Source: a bacterium (GTDB taxonomy: Bacteria > Vulcanimicrobiota > Xenobia > Xenobiales > JADMJV01). From it: a DNA stretch of 64,000 nucleotides. Under the pieces are notes generated by a model. It saw only the letters and a program-made list of their open reading frames with translations, did no database searches and had not been told where the DNA came from. Position numbers and translations under genes: made by a program. This document shows positions 32,701 through 40,326 of this stretch, piece by piece (positions within the stretch are counted from its first letter, which is position 1; the number at the start of each line of letters is the position of its first letter). The DNA is taken from the NCBI GenBank assembly GCA_018266105.1, contig JAFEBA010000081.1, forward strand, positions 1 through 64,000. Direction: 5' to 3'.

Positions 32701-33240
32701 TTTGGCCTCTTCGTGCGAGGTACGGAATCCGTCCAGAATGTGTAAAAAGGGAACTCGCGTCTCGAGGGTGGCCATCTGACAGATCAGGGCCAGATCGTGA
32801 GCCTCCTGAACCGAGGTGCCAAAAAGCATGGCCCAGCCGGTGGAGCGAGCCGCCATGACATCGCTGTGGTCCCCAAAGATGGAGAGGGCGTGGGTGGCGA
32901 TCGTTCGAGCCGCGATGTGAAAGACACAACTCGTGAGTTCTCCAGCGATCTTGAACATGTTTGGCAGCATCAACAGCAGCCCCTGGCTGGCCGTGAAGGT
33001 GGTGGTCAGACTTCCGGCCTGCAGAGCCCCGTGGACCGTGCCCGCGGCACCGGCCTCGGACTGCATTTCCACTACCCTGGGCACCTCACCCCACAGATTG
33101 GGACGTTGAGCGGCGCTCCACTCGTCTGAGAGCTCTCCCATGGAAGAAGCGGGCGTAATCGGGTAAATGGCCACAACTTCATTGCAGGCGTAGGCGACTT
33201 CGGCAGCGGCCTGATTTCCATCCAGAACGGCTAAAGACAT
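29767..33240 (-). CDS. nifJ: Pyruvate:ferredoxin/flavodoxin oxidoreductase
   Basis: 1157-residue single-chain enzyme converting pyruvate and CoA to acetyl-CoA and CO2 with low-potential electrons. It starts GNQAAAEVAYACNEVVAIYPITP. Two ferredoxin clusters are visible (CIQCGKCVFVCPHSA, CTGCKLCVEACP), plus the proximal-cluster motif CSGCGETPY and the TPP/Mg motif GGDGWAYDIGFGGLDH. Full length for the family. The operator 33276-33287 is centred exactly 41.5 nt before the ATG with -10 TAGTCT (33247-33252), so the message is predicted leaderless. Oxygen-labile, consistent with FNR-type control. DUF2267 is coupled downstream. Confidence 0.95.
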   Translation of the reverse strand: MSLAVLDGNQAAAEVAYACNEVVAIYPITPASSMGELSDEWSAAQRPNLWGEVPRVVEMQSEAGAAGTVHGALQAGSLTTTFTASQGLLLMLPNMFKIAGELTSCVFHIAARTIATHALSIFGDHSDVMAARSTGWAMLFGTSVQEAHDLALICQMATLETRVPFLHILDGFRTSHEEAKVALLSREDMLALLPHSAIERHRGRGLHPEHPQLRGTAQNPDVYFQAREASNPFYQKCPGAVQQAMARFFEQTGRKYEIVEYYGDSQAARVVVAMGSACQTLRETVDALRARGEAVGALFIRLFRPLDAEAVLQALPASCRRLAVLDRCHEAGAVAEPLYQDVVTILAEAGRAICTIGGRYGLASKEFTPAMAASVYAELGQAEPKRRFTMGIHDDVSGLSLDYDAEWNLEDPQSVRAVFWGLGSDGTVGANKNTIRIIGEATDLFVQGYFVYDSKKSGAKTVSHLRFGPRPVSRPYLIQKASFIAVHQFEFLDRYDTLGVAEEGAVVLLNCPFSAEEVWQHLPARFQLQVVRKGLKLWVVDAQKLARELGLGGRINTIMQTCFFYLSKVVPQQRCLELIKQAVQKSYGKAGEVVVRRNFAAVDGAIEGLCQVIPGVVAEQLEEAPPQGLVASLLADQGELLPVSSFAADGTFETDTARLEKRNISDYVPEWRDDLCIQCGKCVFVCPHSAIRAKLVEARDLAQAPSGFTSIPSAFKELPEHRYALQVSEFDCTGCKLCVEACPAWDKKVEGRRALEMVQRAPGAKDSQSWDFFLQLPEEAPAEFRWSSVKNLQLRQPYFEFSGACSGCGETPYLRVLSQLYGDHLLIANATGCSSIYGGNLPTTPWSKDHHGRGPAWSNSLFEDNAEFGLGMRLALDQQQTYARQLVEQRREALGDEFCQQLVDPALPRPQRRLAVQRLRERLASSSDPGDQDLVALADCLIDTSTWLIGGDGWAYDIGFGGLDHVLSSNARVRVLVLDTEVYSNTGGQSSKSTPLGAVAKFSAGGKLTPKKDLGLMAIDSGNCYVASIAMGANQAQTIKAMQEAEDFPGPALIIAYCHCIAHGIDMTQGMTYQQLAVETGAWLLYRFDPRSGLQMDCKPPKRPISEYLSREGRFRVLDGMRPEEAEDFARRSQAAVADRWRKYEIRMQSMNERGPV

Positions 33241-33275
33241 GGACTTAGACTAGGTGAGTTCAGTTGCGGCAGCTA

Positions 33276-33287
33276 TGAGCGGGATCA
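33276..33287. promoter_or_regulatory. FNR-type operator between nifJ and the SpoIIE-type gene
   Basis: TGAGCGGGATCATAG. -10 TAGTCT (33247-33252, minus) serves nifJ at exact class II spacing. A plus-strand -10 is weak (TCTATG, 33303-33308). Confidence 0.7.
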
Positions 33288-33333
33288 TAGTTGCGGGAAC
33301 GAATCTATGGCCCAATCGTGGCAGGGGTGTTCT

Positions 33334-34191
33334 ATGCCCGAGAACTTCTACGAACTGCGCACGCTCTGTCCGATGGGCCAATGTGAGGTCACCATTCAGG
33401 GCAAGCCCTCCCACGAAGAATTTCAGATTTTGGACTGCTCGCGCTGGCACACCGGTCACCGCTGCCAGAATCAATGCGCCCATCAGGTTTCGCTGGAGCA
33501 CGCCCTGGAACTGGGGCGCCGCGTGCAGGAGATGCTGCAGCCCGAGCTTGTGCAACGCTACCCTGGCCTGACCGTATCCAGCTGGATGTCGGTCAGCCAG
33601 CGCGTGAGCGGCGACTTCCAGGCCATCCACCGGACTCGCGAGCGCCTGCTGGCCATTCAGGGCGACGTCATGGGCAAGGGCGTTAACGCAGCCCTGCTGG
33701 CCGCCTACCTGGTCGGCCTCTTCGACGCCCTGGCCCATTCCCGGACCCCCCTGACGGAAATGCTGGCGATCCTGAACCGCAGAGTGGCGCGACGCACTCG
33801 CAAGCGCCCGATGTTTGCAACCTGCAGCCTGGTGGAGGCCCGAATCAATTCAAGGACATGGTCGTTTTGTCGAGCCGGACATGAGCAGCCGGTCCTGCTG
33901 CGAGCCGACGGCAGTGACTGGCAGGTGGATTGCGGTCAATCACTGCCCCTCGGAGTTGAAGCCGCAGAAAGCTATCGGGTGTACAAAAGCGAACTGAGAG
34001 CTTCAGACCAGATTCTGCTCATGACCGATGGCGGGCTGGAGGTCGGCCTGAGTTGGGAGCGCTCGCGTGAGCTGATGCGCGACGGATCAACTCCTAAAGT
34101 CGTGACCAGGATCGCCAGCGAGCTCCCCGGCCATCCACCTTATCGTGATGACGTGAGCTTGCTGTGGTTGGGCGTGGACTCGAGCCTATGA
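33334..34191 (+). CDS. SpoIIE/PP2C-type phosphatase with Cys-rich N-terminus
   Basis: 285 residues. PP2C-like catalytic core from about 85: SGDFQAIHRTRERLLAIQGDVMGKGVNAALLAAYLVG, SFCRAGHEQPVLL and LMTDGGLEV, with metal-binding Asp residues in place. The first 75 residues hold five cysteines and several histidines (CPMGQC, CSRWHTGHRCQNQCAH), suggestive of a metal or redox switch. SpoIIE phosphatases dephosphorylate STAS anti-anti-sigma factors; a STAS gene lies 2.3 kb downstream. Start at 33334 after AGGGGTG. The stop TGA forms the first bases of the lon operator. Confidence 0.85.
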   Translation: MPENFYELRTLCPMGQCEVTIQGKPSHEEFQILDCSRWHTGHRCQNQCAHQVSLEHALELGRRVQEMLQPELVQRYPGLTVSSWMSVSQRVSGDFQAIHRTRERLLAIQGDVMGKGVNAALLAAYLVGLFDALAHSRTPLTEMLAILNRRVARRTRKRPMFATCSLVEARINSRTWSFCRAGHEQPVLLRADGSDWQVDCGQSLPLGVEAAESYRVYKSELRASDQILLMTDGGLEVGLSWERSRELMRDGSTPKVVTRIASELPGHPPYRDDVSLLWLGVDSSL

Positions 34192-34200
34192 TCCCCGTCA
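34189..34200 (+). promoter_or_regulatory. FNR-type operator of lon
   Basis: TGATCCCCGTCATAG. -10 TAAAGT (34223-34228) predicts transcription start at the lon ATG (34235). It overlaps the stop codon of the upstream gene. Confidence 0.68.
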
Positions 34201-34234
34201 TAGTTTGAGTTGCGCCTGAGTCTAAAGTGAAAAG

Positions 34235-36508
34235 ATGGACCAAGCCAGGCTTCCCCTGATCCCGTTGGTGGATACAGTCGTTTTTCCGGGCACCAGCGTG
34301 CCCCTGTCGCTGCATCGTCCCCGCTCTCTGGCAGCAGCCGCAGCCGGCTCGGAAGTGATCGTGGTGACTCAACGCGACAGCAGCATCAGCGAACCGGAGC
34401 TCAAGGACCTGTATCGGGTGGGAGTGCGTGGCCGCATTTCGGCGGGTCAGAGCGAATGCCGCCTGGAGGCGGTGCAGAGGGTCAAGTTGCTTTTTCTTCA
34501 CCCGGGCGCAGACTATCTCGAGGCCAGCTACGAAAATCTCTCCGATCCGAACGGCACTTTGGATCCAGAAACAGAAGCAGTACGCAGACTGCTGCTCGAC
34601 GAACTGGCCGCCTTCCTGACCAGCTCTCACCTGGCCGGGATCAACCTGGCCCGACTTCAGGAGCCAGCTTTTCCGGGCCAGCTCTACTGGCTGGCGCTCC
34701 AATTAAACCTTCCCTGGGAGTCTCGGCAGAAGATCCTGCAAAATCAATCCGTGCGAGATTGCCTGGACCTTCTGCGGGTTCACCTCAAATACGAAGTTCA
34801 GGTGCGGGACCTCAAAAAGAACCTGACCGATCAAGCCAGTCAGGACCTCGATAAAGTCAAGCGCGAGACCCTGCTGCGCCAGGAACTGGCCAACATTCAA
34901 AGAGAGCTGGGCGAAGACCCCAATGATCTTCTCCCTTTGCGAGAAACGCTCGACCACTTGAGCCTGCCCGGTCAGGCCCGCCAGGAAGCGCTGCGCCAGC
35001 TTCATCAGCTGGAAAAGATGCAGCCGGCTTCGTCGGAGTATGCTGTCGGCCGCAGCTATCTGGAACTACTGGTCGACCTACCCTGGAATGTCTTTACTCA
35101 GGATGTGCTCGATCTTCCCGCTGCTCGGCTGGTGCTGGATGAAGACCATTTCGGTTTGCAAAGCGTGAAGGAACGCATCCTGGAATTCCTGGCCGTAATG
35201 AAACTAAACCCCCAGGCTCACGCGCCGATTTTATGCTTCGTGGGACCCCCGGGGACCGGTAAGACCTCCCTAGGAATGTCTATCGCGCGTGCCCTGGGGC
35301 GCAAGTTCGAGCGTCTCAGCCTGGGTGGGATGCACGACGAGGGCGAACTGCGTGGACATCGCCGAACCTACGTGGGCGCCATGACCGGGCGCGTCATTCA
35401 GGCTCTTCGCCGGGCCAAGGTGTGTAATCCGCTGCTAATGCTGGACGAGGTGGATAAACTCAATCGCTCATTTGAGGGAGACCCGGCCGCGGCCTTGTTA
35501 GAAGTTCTAGACCCGGCGCAAAATCATGAATTTCACGACAACTATTTGGACCTGCCCTTCGACCTGTCCAAAGTCTTCTTCATTACCACCGCCAACACGC
35601 TGGAAGGGATCCCTGCTCCCCTACTGGACCGCATGGAGGTGATCCGGTTGGCCGGCTACAGTCCCGAAGAAAAGGTGGAGATCGCCCGTCGTCACCTGCT
35701 GCCCAAGCAACTGCTGGAAACCGGACTATCCGACCGCAACCTGAGTGTGCCGGTGGAGACGCTGGATGCCATCATTACCCAATACACACGAGAAGCCGGC
35801 GTGCGTGGGCTGCAGCGCCAACTGGCCAGAATGCTACGGCGTCTGGCGCTACGACTGAGCGAAGGAGGCACTCTTCCCGAGCAGATTGATGCTCAGGAAG
35901 CCTTTCGCATCCTGGGAAATGAGGGTCGGGTGCAAACCGAGGTGCGCTCGAAGCTGGGGGTGGGCGTGGCGGCCGGCCTGGCCTACACCGAGCTTGGTGG
36001 AGAGGTCATCTACATCGAGGCCTCTTGCCTGCCGCAGGGAGAAGGTCTGAGCCTGACCGGCCATCTGGGAGAGATCATGAAAGAGTCGGCCCAGGCCGCC
36101 TATTCCTTCATCAGAAGCCAGCCAGAAAAGCCCGATCAGAGAGTTCCGCCGATGCACCTGCATGTGCCGGCCGGAGCCACTCCCAAGGATGGACCCTCGG
36201 CGGGCCTGGCCATGGTTTGCGCCATGACCTCGGCCCTGGACGGCAAGGCCTTACGCCCGGACACCGCCATGACCGGTGAAATCACCCTGTGCGGACTGGT
36301 GCTACCTGTGGGCGGACTCAAAGAGAAAATCCTGGCAGCCCATCGTTTCGGCATCAAGCGCATGCTCTTGCCCAAGGCCAACGCAAACAGCCTGGAGGAC
36401 CTGCCTACAAAGGTCCGGGATGAGCTGGAATTCGTGCTGGTGGAGTCAATCGACCAGGCCCTGGCTCAGGTCTTTACGCCGGTCGTTGAGTCGCTTTCCT
36501 CGACCTAA
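34235..36508 (+). CDS. lon: ATP-dependent Lon protease
   Basis: 757 residues, LonA type, degrading damaged and regulatory proteins. N-terminal LON domain (LPLIPLVDTVVFPG), helical linker, AAA+ with Walker A GPPGTGKTSLG and Walker B LLMLDEVDKL, then the protease domain with PKDGPSAGL (catalytic Ser655) and GGLKEKILAAHR (Lys696). The start has no ribosome site and sits within 1 nt of the predicted transcription start, so it is likely leaderless. Placement under an FNR-type promoter suggests a condition-specific Lon in addition to a housekeeping copy elsewhere. The 3' end overlaps the convergent STAS gene by 4 nt. Confidence 0.95.
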   Translation: MDQARLPLIPLVDTVVFPGTSVPLSLHRPRSLAAAAAGSEVIVVTQRDSSISEPELKDLYRVGVRGRISAGQSECRLEAVQRVKLLFLHPGADYLEASYENLSDPNGTLDPETEAVRRLLLDELAAFLTSSHLAGINLARLQEPAFPGQLYWLALQLNLPWESRQKILQNQSVRDCLDLLRVHLKYEVQVRDLKKNLTDQASQDLDKVKRETLLRQELANIQRELGEDPNDLLPLRETLDHLSLPGQARQEALRQLHQLEKMQPASSEYAVGRSYLELLVDLPWNVFTQDVLDLPAARLVLDEDHFGLQSVKERILEFLAVMKLNPQAHAPILCFVGPPGTGKTSLGMSIARALGRKFERLSLGGMHDEGELRGHRRTYVGAMTGRVIQALRRAKVCNPLLMLDEVDKLNRSFEGDPAAALLEVLDPAQNHEFHDNYLDLPFDLSKVFFITTANTLEGIPAPLLDRMEVIRLAGYSPEEKVEIARRHLLPKQLLETGLSDRNLSVPVETLDAIITQYTREAGVRGLQRQLARMLRRLALRLSEGGTLPEQIDAQEAFRILGNEGRVQTEVRSKLGVGVAAGLAYTELGGEVIYIEASCLPQGEGLSLTGHLGEIMKESAQAAYSFIRSQPEKPDQRVPPMHLHVPAGATPKDGPSAGLAMVCAMTSALDGKALRPDTAMTGEITLCGLVLPVGGLKEKILAAHRFGIKRMLLPKANANSLEDLPTKVRDELEFVLVESIDQALAQVFTPVVESLSST

Positions 36509-36822
36509 AAGACCGCTCGGGCCCGCGGACGCACGGCCGGATGCACCATGCGCAAAACACCCTTAACCTGACGGGTCGGCCGCAAGATCTGCAGAGTCTG
36601 TCCGCGCATTCCCAGTTGACGTTCGAGACTGAGCAGCCAGGTCAGACCTCTGAGATCCAACTGGACCACTCCAGAAAGGTCCAGGTGCACCGTGTTGGGG
36701 CCGCCCTGGGAACGAGTGAGCACTTCATCCACCACGCTGTAGCAGGCCTGGTTTAAATTGCCTTGAATCTGAAAGGTCAGGCGAGTTCGTCCGACTTTTT
36801 GAATGAGCTGTAAAGGTCGCAT
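36505..36822 (-). CDS. STAS-domain protein lacking the phospho-Ser
   Basis: 105 residues. The STAS fold is evident (VHLDLSGVVQLDLRGLTWLLSLERQLGMRGQTLQILRP). Anti-anti-sigma proteins have Asp-Ser-(Ser/Thr)-Gly at the helix start; here it reads Asp-Leu-Arg-Gly, so the usual phosphorylation site is absent. Start MRPLQLIQ at 36822 after GGTGTGAGA. It may be a constitutive or structural variant. The SpoIIE-type phosphatase nearby is a conceivable partner but could not act on a missing serine. Confidence 0.8.
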   Translation of the reverse strand: MRPLQLIQKVGRTRLTFQIQGNLNQACYSVVDEVLTRSQGGPNTVHLDLSGVVQLDLRGLTWLLSLERQLGMRGQTLQILRPTRQVKGVLRMVHPAVRPRARAVF

Positions 36823-36935
36823 TCTCACACCCCCGATAACGGCCATGCTAGCCGCGCCAGGGCGGCGGGTCCATGATGGAGATCAATTTCTTGCTCAACT
36901 CGGAGCACATCCTGGTGAGACTTTCTCTGACCATA

Positions 36936-36947
36936 TGAGCTAGGTCA
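36936..36947 (+). promoter_or_regulatory. FNR-type operator of the USP-OsmC-USP operon
   Basis: TGAGCTAGGTCATAG with -10 TAGGCT (36971-36976), predicting a start at 36983. Confidence 0.65.
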
Positions 36948-37004
36948 TAGTCTCCGGAAGGCTGTGAATCTAGGCTGAGGACAGGAGATTTGATGGAGGC
37001 CAGG

Positions 37005-37883
37005 ATGAAAATATTAGTGCCCCTTGACGGTAGCTCGAAGTCGGAGTCAGTCTTGCCCATGGTGGCACTGCTGTCCGAGCGTTGGCAGGCCGAGGTCCAC
37101 GCCCTTCGGGTTATGGACCCCTCCATTGGGGCGGCCGACCCCTTCGTGCTGGCTCTCTCGGAATCGGCCTACCAGCGCATGGTGGATGATGGGCGGGAGT
37201 ATCTGGCCGATCTGGTCAAACGACACCCGGAAATGCCCCTGCACACCCAGCACCAGGTGGGAGCCCCGGCCTTCTGCATCGACGAGGTGGCGCGCAAGGA
37301 ATCTTGTGAGCTCATCGTCATGGCCACCCACGGCCACACTGGACTTTTGCGCTGGCTGTGGGGAAGCGTGGCTGAGGGAGTAGCCCGTCACGCGCCCTGT
37401 CCGACCATGTTGGTGCGCACACCCGACACTCCAGTACTTTTTCGAGAGATCCTCGTTCCAACCGACGGTTCGGATTCCTCGCTGGAAGTAACCCGACACA
37501 TCGGGCGGTTTCTGGCGCCCGAAACGAAGGTGACGCTGCTCCACTGCGCCGGAGTCTCGGCTGAACAGGCGGCAGAAAATGCTGAACTGCGAGTGGAGCT
37601 TGAACTGGTCCGCGAGGGATTGCGCCAGCAGGTCGAAGGTCGCCCCTGGATGCGACTGGAGTGCGTCTCCAGTCCGGCCCCCCAGGGCATTTTCGACTGG
37701 CTGGCCGATCACGACTGCGACTTGGTGGCGATGTCCACCCACGGTCGAGACGGGATTGCTCATCTTTGGATGGGCAGCATGATGGAAGAAGTAGCCCGTC
37801 ATTCCAATTGCCCTGTGCTGGTGTTTCCGCCCAGCACGCTAAACTCAGAATTCAATGAGGAGGTCGCCCATGCGAACCTATGA
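37005..37883 (+). CDS. Tandem universal stress protein (two UspA domains)
   Basis: 292 residues. Domain 1 (MKILVPLDGSSKSESVLP ... THGHTGLLRWLWGSVAE) and domain 2 (EILVPTDGSDSSLEVTRHI ... THGRDGIAHLWMGSMMEE) both keep the nucleotide loop. I chose ATG 37005, preceded by GGAGG, because it gives the canonical USP N-terminus; ATG 36993 after AGGAG is an alternative. It heads an operon with an OsmC-like protein, which overlaps it by 14 nt, and a third USP. Confidence 0.9.
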   Translation: MKILVPLDGSSKSESVLPMVALLSERWQAEVHALRVMDPSIGAADPFVLALSESAYQRMVDDGREYLADLVKRHPEMPLHTQHQVGAPAFCIDEVARKESCELIVMATHGHTGLLRWLWGSVAEGVARHAPCPTMLVRTPDTPVLFREILVPTDGSDSSLEVTRHIGRFLAPETKVTLLHCAGVSAEQAAENAELRVELELVREGLRQQVEGRPWMRLECVSSPAPQGIFDWLADHDCDLVAMSTHGRDGIAHLWMGSMMEEVARHSNCPVLVFPPSTLNSEFNEEVAHANL

Positions 37884-38331
37884 AGTCCCAACCAGCCTGC
37901 AGTGGCAGGGAGATTTACGCGGCCGCGCTCAGGTCGAAGGCAAGGAGCCCCTGTTTGTGGCTGCTCCACCCGAATTTCGCGGACCCAAGGGTGTCTGGAA
38001 CCCTGAGGACCTCTTCGTGCAGGCCCTGGAATCAGGTCTCATGCTGACCTTCGCCAGCCTGTGCAGCGACGAAGGCATCGAACTGCTCAGCTACTCCAGC
38101 AAGGCCAGCGGCCGGCTGGAAAAAACCCCAGACGGTCTTGCCTTTGGATGGGTGGTCATCTCGCCGCTGATCGAAGCGCGTGCTCCCCAGACCCGGGTAT
38201 TGGAACTGATCCAGCGCGCCAACGAGTTGAGCATGATCAGGCGCTCGGTTTCCTGCCAGGTGGCCGTCTATCCGGAAATCGTCGGTCAGGACCCAGAAAC
38301 ACCGGTGGCCACCAGTTCTTTCGCACAATGA
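37870..38331 (+). CDS. OsmC/Ohr-family protein missing the first catalytic Cys
   Basis: 153 residues. OsmC-fold features: PPEFRGPKGVWNPEDLFVQALESGLMLTFASL and GWVVISPLIEA. In peroxidase members the segment reads ASC-x-(M/L)-LTF with the peroxidatic Cys; here it is ESG-LMLTF, so that Cys is Gly. Cysteines remain at SLCSDEG and SVSCQV. It is therefore probably not a standard thiol peroxidase. ATG 37870 follows GAGGAGGTC inside the end of the USP gene. Confidence 0.78.
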   Translation: MRTYEVPTSLQWQGDLRGRAQVEGKEPLFVAAPPEFRGPKGVWNPEDLFVQALESGLMLTFASLCSDEGIELLSYSSKASGRLEKTPDGLAFGWVVISPLIEARAPQTRVLELIQRANELSMIRRSVSCQVAVYPEIVGQDPETPVATSSFAQ

Positions 38332-38340
38332 GAGGTGTCT

Positions 38341-38754
38341 ATGAAACCTAATGCAATCGTTGTCGGGACCGACCTGACGGACGAGTCAGTGGCTCTGCTG
38401 GCGGAAGCCGAACGCATGGCTAAAGCCTTTGACGGTCACGTGGTGCTGGTCCACGCCGTTCAGCCGATTGAGGACCCGGATCAGGCCGACCTGGACACGC
38501 AGAAATTTCATGAAAAGCTCATGAGTCAGGCCGAAGAGTGGATGGAGCGCCAGCGCGAGGCCTGGGACCGGGAAGTTGACCTGTGCACCTGCGTACAACT
38601 GGGCCACCGTGTCCAGGTTCTCATCCAGGAAGTGGTTTCCAGGCAGGCCCGACTGATGGTGCTGGGCAGCCCTTTTCGCAGACAGGGCCCTCCCGTCGGC
38701 ATCGGCTTGCAGGTACTGGCTCAGTCTCCCTGTCCGGTGCTGATTATCCCGTAA
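38341..38754 (+). CDS. Universal stress protein, degenerate nucleotide loop
   Basis: 137 residues. NAIVVGTDLTDESVALLAEAERMA begins the UspA fold. The end GSPFRRQGPPVGIGLQVLAQSPCPVLIIP lacks the usual Gly-x9-Gly-Ser signature, so ATP binding is doubtful. ATG 38341 follows GAGAGGTG. Last gene of its operon, overlapping the convergent chrA by 34 nt. Confidence 0.82.
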   Translation: MKPNAIVVGTDLTDESVALLAEAERMAKAFDGHVVLVHAVQPIEDPDQADLDTQKFHEKLMSQAEEWMERQREAWDREVDLCTCVQLGHRVQVLIQEVVSRQARLMVLGSPFRRQGPPVGIGLQVLAQSPCPVLIIP

Positions 38755-39899
38755 CCGGCCAGCCCCCCCAGGAGCACGACCAACCAGACCGGGACTCGGG
38801 TGCGGGCCAGCAAGAACAATGCCAGCAACGCACCGATCATATCGGTCGGGCTTTGGATGCTGTGAGTCAACACGGGATTGGCGAAGGCTCCCAAAAGCAG
38901 GCCGACCACGGCTGCGTTGACGCCTATGAGAGCCGCTCGTAAAGAGCGGCCCCGGCGCCATTCGCTCCAGCGCGGCAAAAAGCCCAACAACAGGAGAAAA
39001 GAGGGCAGGTAAAGGGCCACCAGGCAGGTGCAGCCCTGGGTCCAGCCGCCAATGACCGTTCCCAAGTAAGCCCCGAAGCTAAAGAGCGGACCCGGGACGG
39101 CCTGGGCGGCGCCGTAGCCAGCCAGAAAGGCATCGGTGCTGACCCACCCCGGACCGCAGGCGGCGTTCTGCAGAAGCGGCAAAATCACGTGACCTCCCCC
39201 GAAAACCATGGCCCCTGCCAGATAAAACGTACTCTCCGGCCCGGGTCGCAATCGGGCCCAGGCCAGCATCCCCAAAAACAACAATAGAGCTGCGGCGCTG
39301 AGCCAGGCTGGAAGCCTCAGGCCCGTCTGTCCTTGAGCCCCGGCTGGCTTTGGAACATAGAAAGCCACCCCGAGCAGCCCGCCCAGCCCGAGGGCGGCCA
39401 GCTGGCCGTAAACGTTGGGGAAGGCCAGCAGCAGCAGACTGACGAGTAGCGCCAGCAACTTCCGACCCAGGTCGGGGCAAAGCTGCCGTCCCATGGTCCA
39501 GATCGCCTGAGCCACCACGGCCGTGGTCACGAGCTTGAGGCCATGCAGCCAGCCACCACCGGGCAAAGCTCGCAGACCGTAGGCCGCGGCTATCATGAAC
39601 AGAGCCGACGGCAGCGTAAAGCCCAACCAGGCCAAAAGCCCCCCGCTCAGACCGGCCCGATAGGCCCCAAGGCAAACGGCGACCTGGCTGCTGCTCGGCC
39701 CGGGCAACAACTGGCAGAGCGCCACCGTGTCGGCATACTCCTCGTCCGTCAGCCAACCCCGACGCTCCACCAGCTCCTTCCGAAAGTAGGCCAGATGGGC
39801 AACCGGCCCCCCGAAAGAGGTCAGGCCCAGGCCTAAGAAAGCCAGCAAAACCTCCAGCGGCTTAGGGATCGGGAAACTCTCGCTGGCCCTTATATTCAT
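38721..39899 (-). CDS. chrA: Chromate transporter, long (two-domain) ChrA type
   Basis: 392 residues with two homologous halves. The N-half has LGLTSFGGPVAHLAYFRKELVERRGWL and CQLLPGPSSSQVAVCLG. The C-half has MVFGGGHVILPLLQ and AAQAVPGPLFSFGAYLG. These FGG/PGP motifs define ChrA, which exports chromate. The start ATG overlaps the extended (TGA-read-through) rhodanese frame upstream by 38 nt. That overlap fits co-translation if the rhodanese is read through its internal TGA. Confidence 0.9.
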   Translation of the reverse strand: MNIRASESFPIPKPLEVLLAFLGLGLTSFGGPVAHLAYFRKELVERRGWLTDEEYADTVALCQLLPGPSSSQVAVCLGAYRAGLSGGLLAWLGFTLPSALFMIAAAYGLRALPGGGWLHGLKLVTTAVVAQAIWTMGRQLCPDLGRKLLALLVSLLLLAFPNVYGQLAALGLGGLLGVAFYVPKPAGAQGQTGLRLPAWLSAAALLLFLGMLAWARLRPGPESTFYLAGAMVFGGGHVILPLLQNAACGPGWVSTDAFLAGYGAAQAVPGPLFSFGAYLGTVIGGWTQGCTCLVALYLPSFLLLLGFLPRWSEWRRGRSLRAALIGVNAAVVGLLLGAFANPVLTHSIQSPTDMIGALLALFLLARTRVPVWLVVLLGGLAGYGIISTGQGD

Positions 39900-40218
39900 T
39901 TAATGCGCAGGCTCCCAACACCACAAAACCATGAGCGGCCAATATCTCCGCGGCACGCGCGGCTCGCTTTCCTCCGTTTCAGGCCGTCAGGATTGGTCGG
40001 TCGGTCGGGAGCTCGGACAGACGCTGCTCCAACTCCTCCACGGGGATATTGTAGTAGTCGGGCAGCGTTCCCAAACGATGAATCTCTTCAGCCGAACGCA
40101 CGTCCAAAAAGAAAGGCTCTTTTTCCTGACGGACACTTTCAATTTCGGTGGTGGGAATCAAGGTCGGCTGGGCCCAGACTGGAACCAGCAGCAGTAAAAG
40201 GAAAATAAAGATCTTCAT
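39862..40218 (-). CDS. Secreted rhodanese with in-frame TGA at the active-site Cys (candidate selenoprotein)
   Basis: Signal peptide MKIFIFLLLLLVPVWA, then a rhodanese domain (PFFLDVRSAEEIHRLGTLPDYYNIPVEELE ... DRPILTA). Translation meets TGA at 39979-39981. The same frame continues without break as NGGKRAARAAEILAAHGFVV and on to EYKGQREFPDP, ending at TAA 39862-39864. Rhodaneses have catalytic Cys exactly before (N/R)GG(K/R)-like residues, so TGA replaces that codon. A 5-bp hairpin (39948-39962) lies 17 nt after the TGA. If read through, the product has 118 residues with selenocysteine; if not, 79 residues without active site. A nonsense pseudogene is the alternative, but the remaining 38 codons look intact. 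Confidence 0.7.
39948..39962 (-). promoter_or_regulatory. SECIS-like hairpin after the rhodanese TGA
   Basis: On the minus strand CCGCG-CGTGC-CGCGG forms a 5-bp GC stem with a 5-nt loop having G at its second position. The loop begins about 22 nt after the TGA, in the range known for bacterial SECIS elements. The stem also encodes Ala/Arg codons, so chance is possible. Confidence 0.45.
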
Positions 40219-40262
40219 TTTCAGGACTTCTCCACTGCGGACGCCAGTCACTGCCGTGCCGC

Positions 40263-40274
40263 TGATTTAAATCA
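40263..40274. promoter_or_regulatory. FNR-type operator between the rhodanese and TPR genes
   Basis: Perfect palindrome TGATTTAAATCATAG. Plus: -10 TAAACT (40298-40303), start about 40310. Minus: predicted start about 40227, nine nt before the rhodanese ATG, with only a weak -10. Confidence 0.68.
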
Positions 40275-40326
40275 TAGGGGGAACCTCCCGAAGCCTATAA
40301 ACTCCAAATAGGAAGGAGTTCCAATC

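Noticed and set aside
36848..36934. Possible short minus-strand peptide (28 codons ending at 36848) between the STAS and USP genes
   Set aside because: Its ATG lies against the FNR-type site, upstream of any transcript start predicted from that site. No ribosome site is visible and the 20-residue version is equally unsupported.
39979..40251. Rhodanese gene ending at 39979 as a simple truncated protein
   Set aside because: The frame after the TGA keeps 38 codons of rhodanese-like sequence to a proper stop, so plain truncation explains the data less well than read-through. A recent nonsense mutation remains possible.
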